NCBI RefSeq assembly: GCF_024679095.1
Contig: NW_026111766.1
Location: 142,001 to 206,000 of the forward strand
DNA: 64,000 bases
Source of the DNA: Eriocheir sinensis
Taxonomy: Eukaryota; Arthropoda; Malacostraca; Decapoda; Varunidae
Reading direction: 5' to 3'
A model generated the notes under the pieces. The model searched no databases. It was not told the origin of the DNA and worked only from the letters and a program-made list of their open reading frames with translations. The position numbers were made by a program, and so were the translations under genes. This document shows positions 33,796 to 44,300 of this stretch, in pieces (position 1 is the stretch's first letter; every line of letters begins with the position of its first letter).

Positions 33796-33865
33796 TTCCA
33801 TCCAGGCCCCTCAAGAGAGCCTACCGGCACTACAGGCGTACACGTAAAAAAAATTAAAAAAACAT
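33796..33865 (+). mobile_element. SINE body, right part of the split copy
   Basis: Starts with the duplicated TTCCATCCAGGC and contains GAGAGCCTACCGGCACTACA and an A-rich tail. Confidence 0.8.
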
Positions 33866-33976
33866 GTCAAGTCCCTATGACACGCTGTGCTGGCTCCGGC
33901 TCTGCTCACATTACTACCATTAGATTTGCATTGCTGGCGTGAGGTGCACTCTTCATTACACACACGCGCGCATACG

Positions 33977-33979
<3 letters not shown>

Positions 33980-34028
<49 letters not shown>
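33980..34028. repeat. (GT)n microsatellite
   Basis: Pure GT. Confidence 0.95.
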
Positions 34029-34029
<1 letters not shown>

Positions 34030-34034
34030 CTTCA

Positions 34035-34400
34035 TTAACCTGGTGGTGGTAGCAGCGGGGACCATGTTTCTTAATGGTCCCTCCAGGTGAGAATAATGAG
34101 AAAAGATCACCCCTCACACAAACCATTCCATAATATATATCAAAGCATTTGTGATCAGAATATATATCATCTATTTTGGGGGTTTATATCATGGCACAAA
34201 TTTGGCCCGTCGCTGTTACACGGTAAAGTCACAAATTTGGCCCATCGCTGCTACATGATAAAGCCACAAATTTGGCCCATCGCTGCTACACGGTAAAGCC
34301 ACAAATTTGGCCCATCGCTGCTACACAGCAAAGCCACAAATTTGGCGCGTCGCTGCTACACTGTAAAGCCACAAATTTGGCCCATCGCTGCTACACGGGT
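34035..34400. repeat. Left arm of a long inverted duplication, with a 35-bp minisatellite
   Basis: Inverted copy of 41126-41430. It contains GGACCATGTTTCTTAATGGT, AATATATATCAAAGCATTTG and five to six units of about 35 bp (ACAAATTTGGCCCATCGCTG) at 34190-34398. Confidence 0.8.
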
Positions 34401-34685
34401 AATTATAGATACACATGACCACAAAATCCTGCTGAGCTATCTTTAATGTTTTTAGAGCTAGCTCACAAGACGTCCAATCATTTCCATGCATATTTCCTTT
34501 TTTTTTCATACTGTCCCTGATATTCATGTGTGTTTGTGTGTGTTTTTCTCCGTTTGTATTTCATGTGCGTCACTGGGATTTTGTGTGTATGTGTGGCAAA
34601 TATTTACGCACACACACATCAAACCCCGTAGAGCTATCTTTAAGTTTTTTTAGAGCTAGCTCACAAAACGTCCAAACTTTTTCAG

Positions 34686-34812
34686 ACCTGGCGGCCGTCA
34701 AGTTTTACCCTCCTGAGCTGCTAGTGTTGGTGGTGCCCAGGCTGGAACACTCCCCGCCCAGGGCTATGCCAACCTGAGGAGGCACAGCAAGACCCTGCCC
34801 CTGGCTTATAAG
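34686..34812 (+). pseudogene. Degenerate zinc-finger-like exon, copy 1
   Basis: 127 bp between a TTTTTCAG acceptor and a TATAAG/GTATTG donor. In the frame expected from exon 3 of the zinc-finger gene (phase 2) it reads RPGGRQVLPS, TGA, AASVGGAQAGTLPAQGYANL, RRHSKTLP. The GYANLRRHSKT piece looks like a C2H2 finger helix, but the cysteine pair is missing. A 124-bp copy lies at 40511-40634. Probably a decayed exon of the same gene (inference). Confidence 0.42.
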
Positions 34813-34825
34813 GTATTGGTGGTAG

Positions 34826-37235
34826 TAGTAGTAGTAGTAGTTGTAAGCCAAGATGTATAATAACTGTTGGTGGTTTTGTTAGGGTATCTTCTAACACATG
34901 ACAGCCAGCACGTTATGGTATAAATCAACACAGAATGACCTCACTTTGTTGTATAGAAAGTCTCATTAGCAAGGAAGCATAGATGAATTTTCTGAGTCAA
35001 GACCTGTAATGACTGTTTAGGGTTTTGTTAGGTTAGGTTAAGTTTAGGGTATCTTGAAGCATATAAATCAACACAGAATGACCTCACTGTGTTGTATATA
35101 AAGTCTCATTAGCAAGGAAGAATTGATGAATTTTCTGAGTCAAGACCTGTAGTAACTGTTTACGGTTTTGTTAGGTTAGTTAAGTTTAGGTTATCTTGAA
35201 GCACATGACAGCCAGCACCTTAGGGTATAAATCAACACAGAATGACCTCACTTTGTTGTATAGAAAGTCTCATTAGCAAGGAAGCATAGATGAATTTTCT
35301 GGGTCAAGACCTAGAGTGTTTGCTTTGGGCTTTGATAGGTTAAGTTAGGTCAAGTGTAGGTCATCTTCAAACACAGGACAGCCAGCACCTTAGGGTATAA
35401 ATCAACACAGAATGACCTCACTTTGTTGTATAAAATGTCTTGTCAGTAAGGAAGCATGTATTAATTTTCTGAGTCAAGACCTGTAGTAACTGTTTAGGGT
35501 TTTCTTACGTTAGGTTAGGTTAAGTTTAGGGTATTTTGAAACACATGACAGCCAGTAATTTATGGTATAAATCAACACTGAATGACCTCACTTTGTTGTA
35601 TAAAATGTCTCGTTAGTAAGGAAGCATATATGAGTTTTCTGAGTCAAGACCTGTAGTAACTGTTTAGGGTTTTGTTAGGTTAGTTAAGTTTAGGGTATCT
35701 TGAAACACAAGACAGCCAGAAACCTATAACACAGACCAACACAGAATGACCTCACTTTGTTGTATAAAATGTCTTGTTAGTAAGGAGGCATATATGAGTT
35801 TTCTGAGTCAAGACATGTAGTAACTGTTTAGGGTTTTGTTAGGTTAGGTTAGTTAAGTTTAGGGTATCTTGAAGTGTATAAACCAACACAGAATGACCTC
35901 ACTTTGTTGCATAGAAAGTCTCATTAGCAAGGAAGTTTATATGAATTTTCTGAGTCAAGACCTATAGTAACTGTTTACAGTTTTGTTAGGTTAGGTTAGT
36001 TAAGTTTCGGGTATCTTGAAGTGTATAAATCAACACAGAATGACCTCACTTTGTTGCATAGAAAGTCTCATTAGCAAGGAAGTTTATTTGAATTTTCTGA
36101 GTCAAGACCTGTAGTAACTGTTTACAGTTTTGTTAGGTTAGGTTAATTAAGTTTCGGGTATCTTGAAGAGCATGACAGCCAGCACCTTATGGTATAAATC
36201 AACACAGAATGACCTCACTTTGTTGTATAAAATGTCTTGTTAGTAAGGAAGCACGTATGAATTTTCTGAGTCAAGACCTGTAGTAACTGTTTAGGGTTTT
36301 GTTAGGTTAGGTTAGATTAAGTTTAGGGTGTCTTCAAACACAAGACAGCCAGAAACCTATAACACAGACTAACACAGAATGACCTCACTCAGTTGTATAA
36401 AATGTCTTGTTAGTAAGGAAGCATGTATGAGTTTTCTGAGTCAAGACCTGTAGTAACTGTTTAGGGTTTTGTTAGGCTAAGTTAGGCTAAGTTTAGGGTA
36501 TCTTGAAACACATGACAGCCAGCACCTTATGGTATAAATCAACACAGAATGACCTCACTTTGTTGTATAAAATGTCTCGTTAGTAAGGAGGCATATATGA
36601 ATTTTCTGAGTCAAGACCTGTAGTAACAGTTTAGGGTTTTGTTAGGTTAGGTTAGTTAAGTTTTTTAGGGTATCTTGAAACACTTGGCAGCCAGCACCTT
36701 ATGGTATAAATCAACACAGAATGACCTCACTTTGTTGTATAAAATGTCTTGTTAGTAAGGAAGCATATAATTATGAGTTTTCTGAGTCAAGACTAGTATT
36801 AACTGTTTAGGGTTTTGTTAGGTTAGGTTAGTTAAGTTCAGGGTATCTTGAAGTGTATAAATCAACACAGAATGACCTCACTTTGTTGCATAGAAAGTCT
36901 CATTAAATAGGAAGTATATTTGAATTTTCTGAGTCAAGACCTGTAGTAACTGTTTACAGTTTTGTTAGGTTAGGTTAGTTAAGTTTAGGGTATCTTGAAG
37001 CGCATGACAGCCAGCACCTTATGGTATAAATCAACACAGAATGACCTCACTTTGTTGTATAAAATGTCTCATTAGTAAGGAAGCATGTATGAATGTTTTG
37101 AGTCAAGACTTATTGTAACTTCAAAACACACGAGACAGCCAGAAACCTATAGCACAGACCAACACAGAATGGCCTCACTTTGCTGTACAGAAAGTCTCAT
37201 TAGTAAAGAAGCATTGATGAATTTTCTGTCTGCCT
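34826..37235. repeat. Satellite, unit about 145-180 bp, about 15 copies
   Basis: Each unit contains GGGTTTTGTTAGGTTAGGTT, ATAAATCAACACAGAATGAC, a CTCATTAG or CTTGTTAG AAGGAAGC segment and TTTTCTGAGTCAAGACCTGT. GACCTCACTTTGTTG recurs about every 145-180 bp from 34936 to 37045. Three more copies are at 40680-41090. The lengths differ mainly because the part between TATCTTGAA and the next motif is present or absent. Confidence 0.92.
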
Positions 37236-37580
37236 TAAGCTGTGTTGGATTCCATAACCCTAAGGGGAGAGTACGCCAAGGAATATTAAAATGGTGGTGG
37301 TGTGTCTTTTGTCTGCCGTAAGTTTAAATGCTCCAGCAAAGGGATTTGAATAGCCTGTGTGTGGGCGTGGCACACTGGGGGCAGGGCGTTTAGTATGTTG
37401 GTATGATATTACGGAACGGTTATTTTAGTGCCAAAAGTACGTTTTTTTGTAACGGTTCAATATATTTCCTCAAGTCCAGTACGGCAGGAAAGTACAGTGG
37501 ACGCCAGAGTGACTTATTTCTGCCAGGAGGTATTTCTCGCAACAATGCCGCCCTGTTATGTCTTGTGCCATGTATTTCCA
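37236..37580. other. Non-coding stretch, nothing recognised
   Basis: Contains ATATTTCCTCAAGTCC, which also occurs near 43395. No gene is supported. Confidence 0.45.
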
Positions 37581-37593
37581 CCGCCACACACCA

Positions 37594-38114
37594 GGGGGCT
37601 TCGTGGTGCAGTGGTTAGCACACTCGGCTCACAACCGAGAGAGCCCGGGTTTGATTCCCAGGCGGAGTGGAAAATATTTGGGCGGCTTTTCTGATACCCT
37701 ACGCCCCTGTCCACCCAGCAGTGAATGGGTACCAGGTATTAATCGGGGGTTGTGTCCTGTCTCCTGGGGTCTGTTCCCTTCTCCTATAATTCCTTCCCCT
37801 TCTGTCTCTCTCCGGCATATGACCACAGATGTTGTGTCCCGTCTCCTGGGGTCTGTTCCCTTCTCCTATAATTCCTTCCTCTTCTGTCCCTCTCCGGTAT
37901 ATGACCACAGATGTTGTGTCCTGTCTCCTAGGGTCTGTTCCCTTCTCCTATAATTCCTTCCCCTTCTGTCCCTCTCCGGCATATGACCACAGATGTTGTG
38001 TCCCGTCTCCTGGGGTCTGTTCCCTTCTCCTATAATTTCTTCCCCTTCTGTCTCTCTCCGGCATATGACCACAGATGTTACGCCCACTGAACAAAACTTT
38101 CCAAACTTTTCTTT
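37594..38114 (+). mobile_element. tRNA-Val-derived SINE with about four VNTR units
   Basis: Head with loop CTCACAA between CTCGG and CCGAG, body with four GACCACAGATG units about 82 bp apart, tail AACAAAACTTTCCAAAC. The target duplication CCGCCACACACCA is at 37581-37593 and 38115-38127 (13 bp, perfect). Confidence 0.92.
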
Positions 38115-38127
38115 CCGCCACACACCA

Positions 38128-38397
38128 CCTGCTGAATAATTTTAAACTAAGCAAACCTGTCTTATTCTAACCTAACCTACCTAACGGGCATCCCCTTACG
38201 CTGTGTTGGTAATGACGCTCAAAAACATTTGGCTGTTTTCCATCACATTTACGTCCTGGATTGATGCACAAGACTTTCCTGTGGTGTGAATACATTCTTC
38301 ATGAAAATGTGACCCACAAGGATGAAGGGAAATATTTCCTGAGGAGGGCTGAGGCAGACTACAGTAACCCAGGGATGGGTTTAGATAGCTCAGCTTG
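38128..38397. other. Non-coding stretch, nothing recognised
   Basis: Short unique sequence between two SINEs and a dispersed repeat. Confidence 0.45.
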
Positions 38398-38520
38398 TGA
38401 TCTTTGTGAGCGCTGAGTGAACTATTGAAACAGTAAGGAATTAAGTTGATCCTCTCTGCGAAGTGTTTTGCGGCGGCGGGTGTAAAACAGGCACTGAAAA
38501 GTCAATCGTTTAATGATTTG
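38398..38520. repeat. Unnamed dispersed repeat, related to 13548-13670
   Basis: Shares TGTGATCTTKGTGAGC ... TTGAKCCTCTCTG ... AAAAGTCAATC with the earlier copy. Confidence 0.55.
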
Positions 38521-38639
38521 TGACGGAAACAGTTGCCAGATTATTTCATTACACAGAAAGCTGCAAGGAAAAAAAAGTGTCGTCTGCCAGTGCGAGATAG
38601 ACACATTTGTAAAATTTTACCTAGACCCGTAACAATACA

Positions 38640-39059
38640 TGGAGCTTCGTGGTCCAGTGGTTAGCACACTCGGCTCACAACCAAGAGAGCCCGGGTTCGA
38701 TTCCCTTGTGGAGTGGAAAAATTTGGGCGGCTTTTCCAATACCCTATGACCCTGTCCACCCAGCAGTGAATGGGTACCAGGTATTAATCGGGGGTTGTGT
38801 CCCTTCTCCTATAATTCCTTCCCCTTCTGTCCCTCTCCGGCATATGACCACAGATGTTGTGTCCCGTCTCCTGGGGTCTCTTCCCTTCTCCTATAATTCC
38901 TTCCCCTTTTGTCTCTCTCCGGCATATGACCACAGATGTTGTGTCCTGTCTCCTAGGGTCTGTTCCCTTCTCCTATAATTCCTTCCCCTTTCGTCAATCT
39001 CCGGCATATGACCACAGATGTTGCGCCCACTAAACCAAACTTTCCAACTTTTTTTCCCA
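38640..39059 (+). mobile_element. tRNA-Val-derived SINE with about three VNTR units
   Basis: Head TGGTCCAGTGGTTAGCACAC, loop CTCACAA, body with three GACCACAGATG units, tail AACCAAACTTTCCAACTT. The target duplication TAACAATACA is at 38630-38639 and 39060-39069. Confidence 0.9.
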
Positions 39060-39234
39060 TAACAATACAGCCCCCCACAGGCCCCACTGGCAGCCTGGCA
39101 GCCTCGGAGCCTCGCAGTCCGTCGCCAGGTGTGCTGTGCGGCCATACAGACAACGTGCACACAACACACACAAGAAAAAAATATATATTCCTACGTTTAT
39201 TGGTTCGTCAGTTTTATTGTAGGTTTTTTCCGGC

Positions 39235-39310
39235 ACTTATAACAGACTTGCGGCATTAACGGACTAAGGTCCCCCAATTAGTGCGTTATGTCGAGGGTTT
39301 ACTGCACTAA
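39235..39310. mobile_element. Possible pogo/Tigger-type terminal sequence
   Basis: GCGTTATGTCGAGGGTTTAC is close to the ends of Tigger-like DNA transposons as I know them. No transposase and no opposite end are seen nearby. Confidence 0.38.
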
Positions 39311-39514
39311 ATAAAAAAGTGCTAATGTAATGATTAAGCCATGTATGTACACAAACTAAACATTATTTAAGATATTTACAACAGAATGGAATGAAACTGT
39401 GTGTGTGTGTGTGTGTGTATAACGACGATATTTTCTATTCTCTTTTATCTATTACTCTCTCGGTCCCACACGTCCTCTGCATGTATCGAAACACACGAGA
39501 AATTAATCACAACA

Positions 39515-39700
39515 AGGAGAGGGTATTCCCCGGCTGCCTGGGATTGAACCCGCGACCAGCGTGATGGGAGAGCCACTCCTTACCGAGTCGGCCAAAGAGA
39601 TACCCCCGTGGCTAAGTGGGGTATGGGAGGCTCGCCCATCAGGCAAGTCAGCATTACACGTCTCCCCATTCCCATTTAGATTAATTTCTGTGTGTTGAGT
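39515..39700 (-). mobile_element. tRNA-derived SINE, third family, minus strand
   Basis: Minus strand: GTATCTCTTTGGCCGACTCG, GTAAGGAGTGGCTCTCCC and CGCGGGTTCAATCCCAGGC (B box). A sister copy is at 39885-40015. The two are direct repeats about 370 bp apart. Confidence 0.7.
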
Positions 39701-39884
39701 TCCCATTTTTTATGAACTTCGGAGAGCATGGGCCATCACTCTACCTGTTACCCTCTCGGGGTGACACAACAGAACCACAGGAGAGGATGCCACCGCTTTG
39801 CCACCAGTGAAATGCCTGAACTTACACTTTTCTCCACTCCCACAGGACCACTGCGTGTAATGAAAAGCACTAGAAATTAATCCA

Positions 39885-40015
39885 GACAAGGAAAGGTTTG
39901 CCGGCGCCGGGGATCGAACCTGCGACCAGTGTAACGGGAGAGCCACTCCTTTACCAGTCGGCCAAAGAGGTACCCCCCTGGCTAAGTGGGTTATGGGAGG
40001 CTCGTTCATCAGGCC
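39885..40015 (-). mobile_element. tRNA-derived SINE, third family, second copy
   Basis: Minus strand: GTACCTCTTTGGCCGACTGG and CGCAGGTTCGATCCCCGGC. It is followed by a (GT)n tract at 40030-40090. Confidence 0.7.
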
Positions 40016-40026
40016 GTCGCCGCACT

Positions 40027-40029
<3 letters not shown>

Positions 40030-40090
<61 letters not shown>
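40030..40090. repeat. (GT)n microsatellite
   Basis: Pure GT. A second (GT)n is at 40376-40420. Confidence 0.95.
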
Positions 40091-40092
<2 letters not shown>

Positions 40093-40375
40093 TTACCTAG
40101 TTGTATTTACCTGTCCAGTTTCTCCAATCCCTCTTGTATCCTGTACAATGCTATTAGGTCCCCTCTCTGATTAATGTAAAATTACTTAGGTTTAAGGACA
40201 GACCACCAAGTCTGGACCATGGGGTCTGTGTGGTCTGATTTTCTATGTAAATCTTCTGCTCTCCAGTGTTGTTAGTCCCAATTTCTCCAGTCTTTCTTCA
40301 TAAGTATGTTCTCTCAGAGTTTCCGGTAATTTAGTGTCTGTTCTTTGTATTCTTTCCAACTTTCTAATTTCTTTC

Positions 40376-40378
<3 letters not shown>
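40091..40378 (-). pseudogene. LINE RT C-terminus fragment, split by another LINE fragment
   Basis: Minus strand reads KKEIRKLERIQRTDTKLPET, then REHTYEERLEKLGLTTLESR (40378-40255). After the insertion it resumes RGDLIALYRIQEGLEKLDR (40165-40110) and the AACTAGGTAAATAC 3' tail. It is the same family as the LINE at 17461-20835. The coding sense is preserved across the insertion. Confidence 0.8.
40166..40254 (+). mobile_element. 89-bp 3' end of the CR1-like LINE inserted in another LINE
   Basis: CTGATTAATGTAAAATTACT through the ATGTAAATCT end, nearly identical to 9569-9657. The flanks share only CTCT / TCT, so the target duplication is short or ambiguous. Confidence 0.8.
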
Positions 40379-40414
<36 letters not shown>

Positions 40415-40510
40415 TGTGTTCATAAATTATTGATACACATGAGCACAAAATCCTGCTGAGCTATCTTTAATATTTTTAGAGTTAGCTCACAAAACGTCCA
40501 AACTTTTCAG

Positions 40511-40634
40511 ACCTGGCGGCCGTCAAGTTTTCCCTCCTGAGCTGCTGGTGTTGGTGGTGCCCAGGCTGGAACACTCCCCGCCCAGGGCTACGGCAACCTG
40601 AGGAGGCACAGCAAGACTCATCCTGGCTTATAAG
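40511..40634 (+). pseudogene. Degenerate zinc-finger-like exon, copy 2
   Basis: Duplicate of 34686-34812 with the same TTTTCAG acceptor and TATAAG/GTATTG donor. It is shorter by a few bases, which changes the frame: it starts RPGGRQVFPPELLVLVVPRL, while GYGNLRRHSKTHPGL (finger helix with H-x3-H) lies in another frame. The flanks are duplicated too (40432-40510 matches 34410-34685 in part). Confidence 0.45.
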
Positions 40635-40639
40635 GTATT

Positions 40640-41095
40640 GGTAGTAGTAGTAGTAGTAGTAGTAGTTGTAAGCCAAGATGTATATAATAACTGTTTGTGG
40701 TTTTCTTAGGGTAGTTTAGGTTTAGGGTGTCTTCTAACACATGACAGCCAGCACCTTAGGGTATAAATCAACACAGAATGACCTCACTGTGTTGCATAGA
40801 AAGTCTCATTAGCAAGGAAGCATAGATGAATTTTCTGAGTCAAGACCTGTTAGTAACTGTTTAGGGTTTTGTTAGGTTAGGTTAGTCAAGTTTAGGGTAT
40901 CTTGAGGCGCATGACAGCCAGCACCTTATGGTATAAATCAACACAGAATGACCTCACTTTGTTGTATAGAAAATCTCATTAGCAAGGAAGCATAGATGAA
41001 TTTTCTGAGTCAAGACCTGTAGTAACTGTTTAGGGTTTTGTTTGGTTAGGTTAGTTAAGTTTAGGGTATCTTGAAGTGCATGACAGCCAGCTGTT
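40640..41095. repeat. Satellite, three further copies of the 34826-37235 family
   Basis: Same AACACAGAATGACCTCAC and TTAGGTTAGGTTAG segments. Confidence 0.9.
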
Positions 41096-41125
41096 CAAGT
41101 GATCTCATACAAGCAAGCATATCAA

Positions 41126-41430
41126 CCTGGTAGCAGCGACGGGCCAAATTTGTGGCTTTATCGTGTTGCAGCGACGGGCCAAATTTGTGTCTTTACCGTG
41201 TACCAGCGACGGGCCAAATTTGTGGCTTTACTGTGTAGCAGCGATGGGCCAAATTTGTGCCATGATATAAACCCCCCAAAATAGATGATGCATAAACTGA
41301 ACACAAATGCTTTGATATATATTATGAAATGGTTTGTGTGAGTGATGATTTTTTCTCATTTTTCTCGCTCAGAGGGACCATCAAGAAACATGATCCCCGC
41401 TGCTGCCACCACCACCGGGTTAACATGTGC
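41126..41430. repeat. Right arm of the long inverted duplication
   Basis: Inverted copy of 34035-34400, with four units of GCGACGGGCCAAATTTGTGG and ATGCTTTGATATATATTATG. Confidence 0.8.
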
Positions 41431-41796
41431 CGGCGACGATCTGTTCACACGTCACTCGCCGCAGCGTTGAGGCGGGATGCAGCGTGCTCTGAGGCAACCC
41501 CGGGCAGGAGGCAACATGTGACCTCCTGCGCCAAACCTTTGACCTCTATTCAGGAGCAGTAAGTAGCGGGCTGTTTTTATATATATTTTTCTTTACACCC
41601 TTGAACTGTCTCCTTAGCTGTAAAAAAAAAAAAAAAAAAAAAAACTGACTCATTGCCGTCCTGGAGTGAACAGACTGTGATCCGGGTGAACATATTACTC
41701 GGGTGACATGTTAACTTATTCACTTTGAGGCGAGTGTTGCTGTCGAGAAAATGGGTCATCCTCACTTTGCTCTGAGTCTGAAAGCATTATGGAACA

Positions 41797-41801
<5 letters not shown>

Positions 41802-41880
<79 letters not shown>
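41802..41880. repeat. (TC)n microsatellite
   Basis: About 80 bp of pure TC. A poly-A run is at 41621-41643. Confidence 0.95.
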
Positions 41881-41883
<3 letters not shown>

Positions 41884-41899
41884 GACCCACATATCGACC

Positions 41900-43110
41900 G
41901 CCACACATATTTGACCAGGCTTTCCTAGGAGTTGTGGGTATTTCCAGGGGTAGTTTTGTGACCCTTCCTCTGTACTGTGAACCTAAAGAAACACACATTT
42001 GACCAGGCTTTCCTAGGAGTTGTGGGCATTTCCAGGGGTAGTTTTGTGACCCTGGTGGTAGTGTGACCCTTCCTCTGTACCATGAACCTAAGGAAACACA
42101 TTTGACCAGTCTTTCCTAGGAGTTGTGGGCATTTCCCGGGGTAGTTGTGTGACCTTGGTGGTAGTGTGATCCTTCCTCTGTACTGTGAATCTAACGAAAC
42201 ACACATTTGACAAGGCTTTCCTAGGAGTTGTGGGCATTTCCAGGGGTAGTTTTGTGACCTCTGGTAGTAGTTTGACCCTTCCTCTGTACTGTGAACCTAA
42301 AGAAACATATTTGACCAGGCTTTCCTAGGAGTTGTGGACTTTTCCCTGGGTAGTTTTATGACCCTGGTAGTGTGACCCTTCCTCTGTACCCTGATCCTAA
42401 AGAAACACACATTTGGCAAGGCTTTCCTAGGAGTTGTGGGCATTTCCAGGGGTAGTTTTGTGACCCTGGTGGTAGTTTGACCCTTCCTCTGTACTGTGAA
42501 CCTAAGAGAACACACATTTGACCAGGCTTTCCTAGGAGTTGTGGGCATTTCCAGGGGTAGTTTTGTGATCCTGGTGGTAGTGTGACCCTTCCTCTGTACC
42601 ATGAACCTAAAGAAACACACATTTGACCAGGCTTTCCTAGGAGTTGTGGGCATTTCCAGGGGTAGTTTTGTGACCCTGGTGGTAGTGTGACCCTTCTTCT
42701 GTACCATGAACCTAAGGGAACACACATTTGACCAGGCTTTCCTTGGATTTGTGGACATCTCCCGAGGTAGTTGTGTGACCCTGGTGGTGTGTGACCCTTC
42801 CTCTGTACCATGAACCTAAGGGAACACACATTTGACCAGGCTTTCCTAGGAGTTGTGGGCATTTCCAGGGGTAGTTTTGTGATCCTGGTGGTAGTGTGAC
42901 CCTTCTTCTGTACCATGAACCTAAAGAAACACACATTTGACCAGGCTTTCCTAGGAGTTGTGGGCATTTCCTGGGGTAATTGTGTGACCCTGTTGGTAGT
43001 GTGACCTTTCCTCTGTACCATGAACCTAAGGAAACACTCATTTGACCAGGCTTTCCTAGGATTTGTGGGCATTTCCTGGGGTAGTTTTGTGACCCTGGCG
43101 CCGGATGCTC
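41900..43110. repeat. 105-bp minisatellite, about 12 copies
   Basis: TTTCCTAGGAGTTGTGGGCA recurs about every 105 bp from 41922 to 43053. The unit also has CCAGGGGTAGTTTTGTGACC and CCTTCCTCTGTACC. Because 105 is a multiple of three, several minus-strand frames stay open for 100-238 codons; there is no sign these are expressed. Confidence 0.93.
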
Positions 43111-43289
43111 AAAGGTGGTGGTAACTTATCCCCGGAGACGGTTGTAAGTCACGGGTCGCGTCGCAAGTTTGCTCCGCGCTAGGATCCTCCTCCGCAGCGA
43201 TGCACAGCACGGTCGCCGCGGCGTGCTAAGGGTCAGCCCTATGGTTCGCGAGTGAGGCGGTAGAGGGCGGGCAGCTCACCAGCTGATGT

Positions 43290-43340
43290 GATTGCAACCA
43301 ATGGAAATCAGTGAAACAAAAAAGACAGCCAATCAGGATC
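43290..43340 (+). promoter_or_regulatory. Two CCAAT boxes in a GC-rich segment, possible promoter
   Basis: AACCAATGG (about 43296) and GCCAATCAGG (about 43328) lie about 30 bp apart downstream of a CpG-rich stretch (43110-43270). An ORF follows at 43446. No TATA box is seen. Suggestive only. Confidence 0.28.
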
Positions 43341-43445
43341 AAGGAAGGTGATTGCAAAAAAACGGCGCCAGCGACGAAAACTACCGCGAGTCAGTATTTC
43401 CTCAAGTCCGTACAGTCAAGCTAAGATGGGGAAGACTAGTGAGTA

Positions 43446-43660
43446 TTGGCCGGAGAGGAGGTTGCCGTGCTGGAAATAACGACGGTCAAGATTTTAGAAG
43501 TGGGGCAGTTGTCAGGCGCGGCAAAGAGGTGTGGGTTAGAGGTGAACAACGTATGCTATGTGTGTGGGTACGAGAGGAAGTTAGAGGCTCAGGAATGCAT
43601 AATACGTGCATTGAGGAGTGAGATGAGGGAGCTAAGGAAGAGATTTGACAGTGCTCAGAA
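43446..43660 (+). other. Small ORF with CxxC and coiled-coil-like stretch, unrecognised
   Basis: The open frame reads AGEEVAVLEITTVKILEVGQ, NVCYVCGYERKLEAQEC, then IRALRSEMRELRKRFDSAQK, a charged heptad-like segment. It could be the ORF1 of a LINE, since a LINE C-terminal remnant lies just beyond the SINE (44165-44300). It is cut by the SINE at 43665. There is no ATG in a good position: the frame begins with TTG after a stop. Confidence 0.35.
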
Positions 43661-43664
43661 GAGG

Positions 43665-44050
43665 GTAGGCGGTGGCCGAAGTGATAGCGTACTGGACCCA
43701 CATTCGCCGCGTGATGGACGACGCGGGTTCGAATCCTCACGCTACCACTCGGATTTTTCAGTCACCGCCGAGTGGCTTAAAACTACCCACATGCTGTCCT
43801 GAAGACCACCCATCAACCCGGACTCTAGAGGAAGCCGTCCAAGCGAATCAAGAACGAGTTCCGGGGGGCAGCATGAGCCAATGCAAGATGGCGCCACTAT
43901 AAATACTCGCCTGCGCCAGAACGGGCTGGGCCGACCATCAGGCCCCACCTGGAAGAAGCCTTGGGCCGACCATCAGGCCCCACCGGGAAGATGCCTACCG
44001 GCGCAATAGGCAACAACGTAAAAAAAAAAAATAAATAAATAAAAAATAAA
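43665..44050 (+). mobile_element. tRNA-derived SINE (CGCCGGTAGGC family), full length
   Basis: GTAGGCGGTGGCCGAAGTGA (A box region), ACGCGGGTTCGAATCCTCAC (B box), the ACTACCCACATGCTGTCC body, a short internal duplication of GGGCCGACCATCAGGCCCCA and an A-rich tail with AAATAAATAAAT. Confidence 0.87.
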
Positions 44051-44164
44051 AGGCAAGTCCTGGGGGCCGGCCTGGCAAGGGCGATGGACAAAGGAGAGGC
44101 AGGTGGGAGCACGGGTGCCTGATGGGGGGAAGCAAGGTGTGACATTCATGTATGGGTGAAAGGG

Positions 44165-44300
44165 GGGTGACGATATGATTGAGCACATGCTACTTGAGTG
44201 ATGTATATAAGAGAGAAAAGGGGATTATGGTAACAGTTGTGACCGAATGGAATAGGATGTTGGAGAGGGATGTGAAAAGGTTAAATGCATGCAATATTAT
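44165..44300 (+). pseudogene. LINE C-terminal remnant
   Basis: IEHMLLE, a stop or shift, then DVYKREKGIMVTVVTEWNRM. The EHMLLEC-type motif is the end of the C-terminal zinc motif of LINEs like that at 10311-12178. Confidence 0.5.

Noticed and set aside
42297..43072. Long minus-strand ORFs of 109-238 codons
   Set aside because: They are periodic readings of the 105-bp minisatellite; several frames are open at once.
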